Of a stretch of 46,775 nucleotides of DNA, positions 41,899-46,775 are shown piece after piece; positions within the stretch are counted from its first letter, which is position 1, and every line of letters begins with the position of its first letter. The notes under the pieces are model-generated. The model searched no databases and had not been told where the DNA came from. It saw only the letters and a list, made by a program, of their open reading frames with translations. Both the position numbers and the translations under genes were made by a program. This stretch comes from Thermoplasmata archaeon (GTDB lineage: Archaea; Thermoplasmatota; DTKX01; JAHFTX01): contig JAHFTX010000022.1 in the NCBI GenBank assembly GCA_023265395.1, positions 1 to 46,775 on the forward strand. Reading direction: 5' to 3'.

Positions 41899-44634
41899 GT
41901 GGGGATCCAGCGATACGTGCTGCGCGGGCTGCGCGGCAATCGCCAGCGCTACCTGCTCGCCGTCGTCGCCGCGCTGCTGACGGTCGCGATGATGGTCATG
42001 GCCGGGATCCTGGTGCGCTCGCTGCAACAGGACATCGCCCAAGACGTCACCGCCGATGTGGGGATGGACCTGATCGTCACGCGCGACCTCTCGACCACGC
42101 CGACGGACCCCTTCTTCGAACCGGGCGGCCCCACCCAGGTGCTCGCCGCGACCCCAGGGATCGCGAGGGTGCTGCCGCTGTGGGCGACGCCGACGGTGGT
42201 GCTGGCCCACCGGAACGCTGGCGAGCAGCTGACCGCAGCCGTCGCGTCGCACTACGGGGTGCACCCTGACCACGACCTCGGTCGGGTCCGCGCCCTCCAG
42301 GGCAGCGCCGTGGCGCCCCCGGGCGGCACGGTGCTCTCCAAGGACCTCGCCCTGTCCTTGCGGGTGAGCGTCGGCGACGTCGTGCAGGTCGCCATCGTTC
42401 GCCTCTCCAACCTCTCCCTCGACCTCAGCCAAGGACGCATCGACCTCGCCCAGTTGCCCACCATCGACCCTGCCAACGTCACCCTGGTCAACCTCACCGT
42501 CTCGGGGGTGATCAGCACCCAGGGCCGTTTCTTGCCAGGGGTGAGCAGCTACCTCTACCAGGACCTCGAGACGGTCCAGCGACTCTACGAGAGCACCAAC
42601 GTCACCGCGCTGCTGGCGGTGACCCCGCCGCAGTCGTACGACCTGCGCAACTCCGCCGATCCTTCGGAGGCGGTGCTGCGCACCGGCACGCAGGTCGCCC
42701 AGCGACTGGGCCCGGGCTTCTCGGTGCTGACGCCGCGCGCGACGTTGTTGGCGATCGCCGGGCAGGCATCGGGCTCCTTCAACCTCGTCGTCTACCTCAC
42801 CGCGGCGTTCTTTCCGGGGGTCGGCGGGCTGATCATCGCCAGCATGCTCACGCTCAGCGTCGAGGAGCGCAGCCATGACCTGGCCGTCATGCGTCTGCTG
42901 GGGGCACGCCGACGGGCGATGGCCTCGGTGGTGCTCGCCGAACTGGGCGCCATCCTGCTGCCGGCGACGGCCCTGGGGGCGCTGCTCGGCTGGGCGCTGC
43001 TGCAGGGCCTCGAGCGCCTCTGGCCACGGCTGCTGCCCATCAGTGAGCTGGTGGTCGACCCGACCCAGGTGCTCGGCCAGCTGGCGATCGCCAGCGCCGT
43101 GACGCTGCTCTTTGCCCTCGGTCCGACGCGCCAGGCCTTCCGCACGAGCCCTGCCGACGCCCTCTTCCGCACCCGCGCGCGGCTGCGGGTGCGCCTGGTG
43201 CGCAGCGAACAGTTCGACCTGCGGCTCGTCCTTGGGGCGCTGTTGCTCTTTGGCGGCCTGATCTGGGGCACGGTGGCGGTGCCCTACCTGTTGGCGTTCC
43301 ACTTCAACGCCGCCTTCGGCCCACTGATGATCGGCTCCGACCTGCTGATGCTGGTGCTGCTGAGCATCGGCGCGCTGGCACTTGCGCCGCGGCTGCAGGA
43401 GTGGTTGCTGCGCCTGGCACGGCCTGCGGCGCCCAAGGTGGCGACGCTGACGCGCGCCAACCTGCGACGCAACACCCGGCGCAACCTGAGCACGACGCTG
43501 ATCTTCCTGCTGGTGGTGACCATGGTCGTCGACTTCTCCGTCTTCTCGGCGGCCTACACCGACAACGGGGCACGCACCCTCACCTTCGGCATCGGCGCCG
43601 ATCTGCGAGTCTCCGCGCTCGACCGTCTCGATGGGCGCATGGTCGACTTCGTCGCCGACGAACCCGATGTGCTCTCGGTCAGCGCCGTCAGCGCCCCGGC
43701 GGAGGTCATCATCTCCGACCTGGTCAGCTATCGCTTCGGCCCCGTGCGCGCCTTCGCCCCCGATTCAGCGTTCGCCAGGACCGTCGCGTTGCAGCAGGAC
43801 CACCTGACCGAGGGTTCGGTCGGCGACGTCGCGTCCTTGGGGCCGGGCGAGGTCGTGCTCAGTCGCGCGGTCGCCGATTCGCTCGGAGCGCATCGGGGCG
43901 ACACCATCGTGCTACGCACGACCTCGGCCAAGAGTTTCGTCGCGGTCGTCGCGGTGGTGCGCACGTTGCCAGGATACCCCTTCGACTTCCTCGAGCAGCC
44001 GATCCTCGCCCAGACCTCGGGGGTGCTCGTCGCTCCGTCGACCTACCTGACCCTGACCAACGGCAGCGGCGGTGCGCTGCCGCTGCGCGACCTCTTCGTC
44101 GACCTGCGCTCCGGGGTGCCCGCAGCGACGGTCGCCAACGCCATCCAGCGCAGCTGGGGCACGACGCCGGGGCTGGTGGTGGTGCGCACCGACGAGGTGA
44201 TCGATGCCGCCGACGCGGCGGCGCAGGAGTTCCAGCGGGTGACCTTGGCGATCTTCGCGCTGCTGCTGCTGGTGGCAGTCTTCTCGCTGGTGGCCAACCT
44301 CCAGGCGGCCGTGCGCGAGCGCGCCTACGAACTGGGGGTGCTCAACGCGATCGGGCTGCGGCGCGCCGCCATCGCGCGCAGCATGCTCCTCGAGGGCGCC
44401 GCCATCGGTGCCGGGGCGCTGGCGATCGGGATGCTCATCGGCATCGGAGTGGCGTTCTTGTTGCTCTTCTCCTTCAACATCTACCTCCCGATCGACTTCC
44501 GGTACATCCTGCCCCTCAAGGACCTCGGGATCCTCGCCCTGAGCACCCTGGCCGCGGCGCTGATCGGCAGCGCGCTGGCGGTGCGGACGGTCGCCAGGAT
44601 GCCGCTGACGAGCCAGATGCGTCGCATCGGCTGA
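41899..44634 (+). CDS. FtsX-like ABC permease with two FtsX domains
   Basis: This 911-residue integral membrane protein starts at a GTG immediately after the ATPase. It has an N-terminal helix (YLLAVVAALLTVAMMVMAGIL), a large extracytoplasmic domain, then three helices near residues 295-400 with the FtsX pattern LTLSVEERSHDLAVMRLLGARRRAMASVVLAELGAILL. Three more helices are in the middle. A second external domain follows, then a C-terminal FtsX module (LVANLQAAVRERAYELGVLNAIGLRR). The duplicated architecture matches MacB-type permeases. With the preceding ATPase it would move lipoproteins, peptides or surface material. The divergent surface peptidase makes envelope work plausible. Confidence 0.92.
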   Translation: MGIQRYVLRGLRGNRQRYLLAVVAALLTVAMMVMAGILVRSLQQDIAQDVTADVGMDLIVTRDLSTTPTDPFFEPGGPTQVLAATPGIARVLPLWATPTVVLAHRNAGEQLTAAVASHYGVHPDHDLGRVRALQGSAVAPPGGTVLSKDLALSLRVSVGDVVQVAIVRLSNLSLDLSQGRIDLAQLPTIDPANVTLVNLTVSGVISTQGRFLPGVSSYLYQDLETVQRLYESTNVTALLAVTPPQSYDLRNSADPSEAVLRTGTQVAQRLGPGFSVLTPRATLLAIAGQASGSFNLVVYLTAAFFPGVGGLIIASMLTLSVEERSHDLAVMRLLGARRRAMASVVLAELGAILLPATALGALLGWALLQGLERLWPRLLPISELVVDPTQVLGQLAIASAVTLLFALGPTRQAFRTSPADALFRTRARLRVRLVRSEQFDLRLVLGALLLFGGLIWGTVAVPYLLAFHFNAAFGPLMIGSDLLMLVLLSIGALALAPRLQEWLLRLARPAAPKVATLTRANLRRNTRRNLSTTLIFLLVVTMVVDFSVFSAAYTDNGARTLTFGIGADLRVSALDRLDGRMVDFVADEPDVLSVSAVSAPAEVIISDLVSYRFGPVRAFAPDSAFARTVALQQDHLTEGSVGDVASLGPGEVVLSRAVADSLGAHRGDTIVLRTTSAKSFVAVVAVVRTLPGYPFDFLEQPILAQTSGVLVAPSTYLTLTNGSGGALPLRDLFVDLRSGVPAATVANAIQRSWGTTPGLVVVRTDEVIDAADAAAQEFQRVTLAIFALLLLVAVFSLVANLQAAVRERAYELGVLNAIGLRRAAIARSMLLEGAAIGAGALAIGMLIGIGVAFLLLFSFNIYLPIDFRYILPLKDLGILALSTLAAALIGSALAVRTVARMPLTSQMRRIG

Positions 44635-44659
44635 GGAGGGCGAGGCGCAGCGACCAAAC

Positions 44660-44667
44660 GTTTTAGG
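44660..44667 (+). promoter_or_regulatory. TATA box for the nitrilase-family gene
   Basis: GTTTTAGG follows the purine-rich CCAAAC (BRE-like). It is centred about 27 nt ahead of the ATG at 44691, consistent with a leaderless message. Confidence 0.6.
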
Positions 44668-44690
44668 TCCGCTCCCAGGCTGCAGCGACC

Positions 44691-45524
44691 ATGACCGAGT
44701 CGGTGGTGGTCGCCGCGATCCAGCGGCAGACCCGCCTGGGGGACGTCGCCGCCAACCTCAAGCTCCTCACGAAGACGGTGCGCTCGACCAAGGCCGACCT
44801 CGTCTGCTTCGGGGAACTGTTCCTGACCGGATACCTCACCCGCGACGCGGTCCATCGCCTGGCCCAGCCCCTCGATGGGCCGGTGGTCAAGGCCGTGCGC
44901 ACGGTCGCCGCGCGCACCGGGCGCCACGTGCTCTTTGGGATGCCCGAGCGCTCGCCGCGCGCGCGGGGGCTGACCCACAACAGTGCCGTGCTCGTCACGC
45001 CCGAGGGAGCGGTGCACGCGTACCGCAAGATGCACCTGCCCACCTTCGGCCCCTTCGAGGAGCAGCTCTACTTTGCGGCCGGCACGGCCCCGGTGGTCGC
45101 CAGGACGGCGATTGGACGCATCGGCCTGTCGATCTGCTACGACCTGTTCTTCCCCGAGCTGTTCCGCGCCCAGGCGCTCCACGGGGCTGACCTGCTGTGC
45201 TGCATCTCGGCATCGCCGATGACCAGCCGTGCCTTCTTCGAACACCTAGCGGTGGCGCGGGCGATCGAGAACGCCACGCCGCTGGTCTATTGCAACCTCT
45301 CTGCCACGGAGCGGCAGGTGCAGTTCTTTGGCGGCAGTCGCATCGTCTCGGCCCGCGGAGCCGTTGTGGCGGCAGGCAAGATCGCTGCACCTGACACGGT
45401 CGTCGCGACCATCGACCACGGCCAGACCGCCAGCGCGCGGGTGGGCCGCCCGACGATCCGCGACGCCCGACCGCAACCCTTCGAGGCAGCGCTGCGGGCC
45501 TTGGCGGACCTGCCGCCGCTCTGA
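44691..45524 (+). CDS. Carbon-nitrogen hydrolase (nitrilase superfamily)
   Basis: The 277-residue protein has the catalytic triad of the superfamily: Glu42 (CFGELFLTGY), Lys113 (AYRKMHLP) and Cys149 (SICYDLFFPELFR). The flanking patterns N.L..L......AD and NSAVLVTPEG.V..YRK match amidase/N-carbamoylputrescine amidase-type members. It cleaves C-N bonds in amides or carbamoyl compounds in the cytoplasm. The exact substrate is not predictable from sequence. It precedes DUF2203 by 18 bp in an operon. Confidence 0.92.
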   Translation: MTESVVVAAIQRQTRLGDVAANLKLLTKTVRSTKADLVCFGELFLTGYLTRDAVHRLAQPLDGPVVKAVRTVAARTGRHVLFGMPERSPRARGLTHNSAVLVTPEGAVHAYRKMHLPTFGPFEEQLYFAAGTAPVVARTAIGRIGLSICYDLFFPELFRAQALHGADLLCCISASPMTSRAFFEHLAVARAIENATPLVYCNLSATERQVQFFGGSRIVSARGAVVAAGKIAAPDTVVATIDHGQTASARVGRPTIRDARPQPFEAALRALADLPPL

Positions 45525-45542
45525 GGGGGCGCGACGACGACC

Positions 45543-46043
45543 ATGGAGCACGACGGCCCCGACCCGCCGCTGGCGATGAGCCATGCAGATGTGCCCCCCC
45601 AGCAGCCCCCCTGGGCGCGCTACGAACCGACCAAGGTGCTGACCCTGGTGCAGGCGCAGGAGGCACTCCTGCGCGTCCGGCCGCTGATGCAACAGGTCGA
45701 CGACCATCTCGAGCGGATCCGCGAGCTCAGCGGCCTCCTCGAGGACATGACCCAGTACTGGGGCACAGCGATCGACGACCCGACCAACCCTGAGCACCCG
45801 ACCTACCAGACCCTGCGCACGGAGGCGGAGGACCGCATCGCTTCGGTCGACACCCTGGTGCAGCAGATGGTCCAGGAGGGAGCGTACGTCAAGAGCCTGC
45901 CCCAGGGCCTGGTGGACTTCTACGCCGTGCGTGCCGATGGGCAGAAGGTGTTCCTCTGCTGGCGCCGCGGCGAGGAGGGGATCGGCCATTGGCACACCCT
46001 CGAGGGCGGCTACGTCGGGCGCCGCCCCTTGGCAGACTTCTGA
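45543..46043 (+). CDS. DUF2203 protein
   Basis: The 166-residue protein has an N-terminal alpha-helical half (LTLVQAQEALLRVRPLMQQVDDHLERIRELSGLLED). The DUF2203 closing segment is GAYVKSLPQGLVDFYAVRADGQKVFLCWRRGEEGIGHWHTLEGGYVGRRPL. The GLVDF...G..VFLCW..GE..I..WH..E.G..GR.PL pattern is diagnostic. The family is common in bacteria and archaea without a known function. A second ATG at 45576 is an alternative start. It is probably co-transcribed with the upstream hydrolase. Confidence 0.9.
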   Translation: MEHDGPDPPLAMSHADVPPQQPPWARYEPTKVLTLVQAQEALLRVRPLMQQVDDHLERIRELSGLLEDMTQYWGTAIDDPTNPEHPTYQTLRTEAEDRIASVDTLVQQMVQEGAYVKSLPQGLVDFYAVRADGQKVFLCWRRGEEGIGHWHTLEGGYVGRRPLADF

Positions 46044-46094
46044 ACGTTCGGCCAGACCCATCCGCCGGCGGCGTCTGCATCGGCGAGCCGAAGC

Positions 46095-46101
46095 GATTAT
46101 C
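46095..46101 (+). promoter_or_regulatory. TATA-like box for the small conserved protein
   Basis: GATTATC is centred about 28 nt before the ATG at 46126 and lies in the short gap after DUF2203, suggesting an independent leaderless transcript. Confidence 0.5.
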
Positions 46102-46125
46102 GCCCTGCCGCCGTTGGCGGCGGTC

Positions 46126-46539
46126 ATGGCCAAGGCGACAGGAGACGGAACCAAGGGGAACCCGTGGGTCCTCACGACCCCGCCAGGATCATCGGAGTTC
46201 AGCGCCTACCGTGATACGACGCTGACCCCCCCCACCCTCGTGGTGCAGGTGGGCAAGACCCAAGTCCATTACCAGCTGCGATGCATCGAGGACCTCCACC
46301 GGATGCTCAAGGATGCCGGCGATTGGGTCCCCCTGGGCGCCGCTGACGAGCAGAAGCCCGCCGCCGAAGGGACGGTCGAGGCCTGGGGCCGATCGCCCAC
46401 CAATCCGGTCAAGGGGTGGTACGGTCTCAAGAAGGGGCTGCGGGGTCGCTTCGGCAACTACCTCCCGCCGGTGCTCGAGGTCCTGGGACTTGCCCAGGTC
46501 GAGCACAACCCCCGCAACAACCGGATGCGCGCCAAATAG
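46126..46539 (+). CDS. DUF6855-like conserved hypothetical protein
   Basis: The 137-residue protein starts MAKATGDGTKGNPWVLTTPPGSSEF. It contains the family's conserved LVVQVGKTQVHYQLRCIEDLHRMLKDAGDWVPLGAADEQKPAAEGTVEAWGRSPTNPVKGWYGLKKGLRGRFGNYLPPVLEVLGLAQVEHNPRNNRM. That close match to a widespread uncharacterised bacterial family (DUF6855) suggests lateral origin (inference). The G.YGL..G.RGRFG.YLPP..E.LG and the N-N-R-M end are notable. Function is unknown. No metal motif or signal peptide is present. Confidence 0.8.
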   Translation: MAKATGDGTKGNPWVLTTPPGSSEFSAYRDTTLTPPTLVVQVGKTQVHYQLRCIEDLHRMLKDAGDWVPLGAADEQKPAAEGTVEAWGRSPTNPVKGWYGLKKGLRGRFGNYLPPVLEVLGLAQVEHNPRNNRMRAK

Positions 46540-46687
46540 CGAATCGACGCTCGTGAGCGGTCTGCCCCTCACTTGGGGGGCGCTCGCCGCATGCAGTGCG
46601 GTCGGACGGGCCCAGCATCCTGGGCATGATCATGCTCGAGGCAGCCGCTGCGCCGGCCTGCAGAAGGTCCGAAGAAGGATGGGGGGT

Positions 46688-46715
46688 GCGGGAGGGGGAT
46701 CGCTCCCCCTCCCGC
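46688..46715. terminator. Perfect 12-bp hairpin, possible bidirectional terminator
   Basis: GCGGGAGGGGGA, a loop of TCGC, and TCCCCCTCCCGC form a perfect inverted repeat. It lies about 150 bp after the small conserved gene and just downstream of the truncated gene on the minus strand. It is a candidate transcription terminator or RNA stabiliser for either. The rest of the gap 46540-46744 holds no gene that can be supported. Confidence 0.6.
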
Positions 46716-46744
46716 TTGGTCCGTTGCGATGTGTCGCTACGCGA

Positions 46745-46775
46745 TCACTTGCGCTTGCGGCGCAGGATCGCCAGA
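46745..46775 (-). CDS. C-terminal end of a truncated gene (membrane-anchored protein?)
   Basis: Only the last nine codons and the TGA are in the window: LAILRRKRK, then stop. A hydrophobic stretch followed by a basic terminal cluster is the usual end of a C-terminally anchored protein in this genome. Identity cannot be determined. Confidence 0.45.
   Translation of the reverse strand, partial: LAILRRKRK

Noticed and set aside
46540-46744. Possible RNA gene or small ORF in the right-end gap
   Set aside because: No tRNA fold or supported ORF was found, only the hairpin at 46688-46715.

Overview
The window is a dense, very G+C-rich stretch of archaeal chromosome. The archaeal assignment rests on core information-processing genes: RNA polymerase Rpo7 and an Spt4-like subunit, ribosomal protein S24e, TFE, the recycling ATPase ABCE1 and an archaeal-type alanyl-tRNA synthetase. 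Many start codons also have a TATA-like box about 24-34 nt upstream with no obvious Shine-Dalgarno, as in leaderless archaeal transcripts. DUF835, PKD-rich surface proteins and a mixture of bacterial-looking enzymes suggest a high-GC Thermoplasmata-like euryarchaeon. That lineage is inferred, not shown.

Layout. 1-9.1 kb: truncated secreted propeller, small tubby/LURP-like protein, DEAD-box helicase, class II glutamine amidotransferase, a coupled DUF835/membrane-protein pair, a DUF1801 protein, a HEAT/beta-propeller protein, a Cys-cluster protein and a formate/nitrite-type channel. 9.2-11.0 kb: operon rpo7 - spt4-like - rps24e - GyrI-like. 11.1-16.5 kb: flippase, zinc-ribbon protein, metallo-beta-lactamase nuclease, a membrane protein with a very acidic tract, and a PKD lipoprotein. 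16.5-24.6 kb: ABCE1, small membrane protein, AlaRS and a 1023-residue metalloprotease/PKD surface protein, all on the minus strand. 24.7-29.3 kb: SDR, Ca2+/H+ exchanger, tRNA-Arg(GCG), then a tfe - TPR - LURP-like cluster. 29.4-31.5 kb: a pterin-looking group of a DHPR-like SDR, a PTR1-like pteridine reductase and a divergent GTP cyclohydrolase I (FolE) homologue. 31.6-38.1 kb: AAA/TPR ATPase, TIGR02265-like protein, thioredoxin-like protein, HELGH-motif protein and ABC-F ATPase. 38.1-44.6 kb: a large M14 metallocarboxypeptidase divergent from a MacB/FtsX-type ABC system. 44.7-46.8 kb: nitrilase-family hydrolase, DUF2203, a small conserved protein, a perfect hairpin and the last residues of a truncated membrane protein.

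Themes. Transcription and translation genes dominate the minus-strand operons. ABCE1 and AlaRS share an almost identical 18-nt promoter-proximal element. Several proteins lack residues normally conserved in their families: a zinc-site Cys in Spt4, N-terminal Cys in AlaRS, and active-site residues in FolE. Extracytoplasmic proteins are numerous (propeller, PKD lipoprotein, PKD metalloprotease, M14 peptidase, GOLD/PPC-like protein). No CRISPR array, insertion sequence, rRNA or prophage was seen. No intergenic gap exceeds about 300 bp. Most minus- or plus-strand long ORFs opposite real genes are GC-driven shadows.
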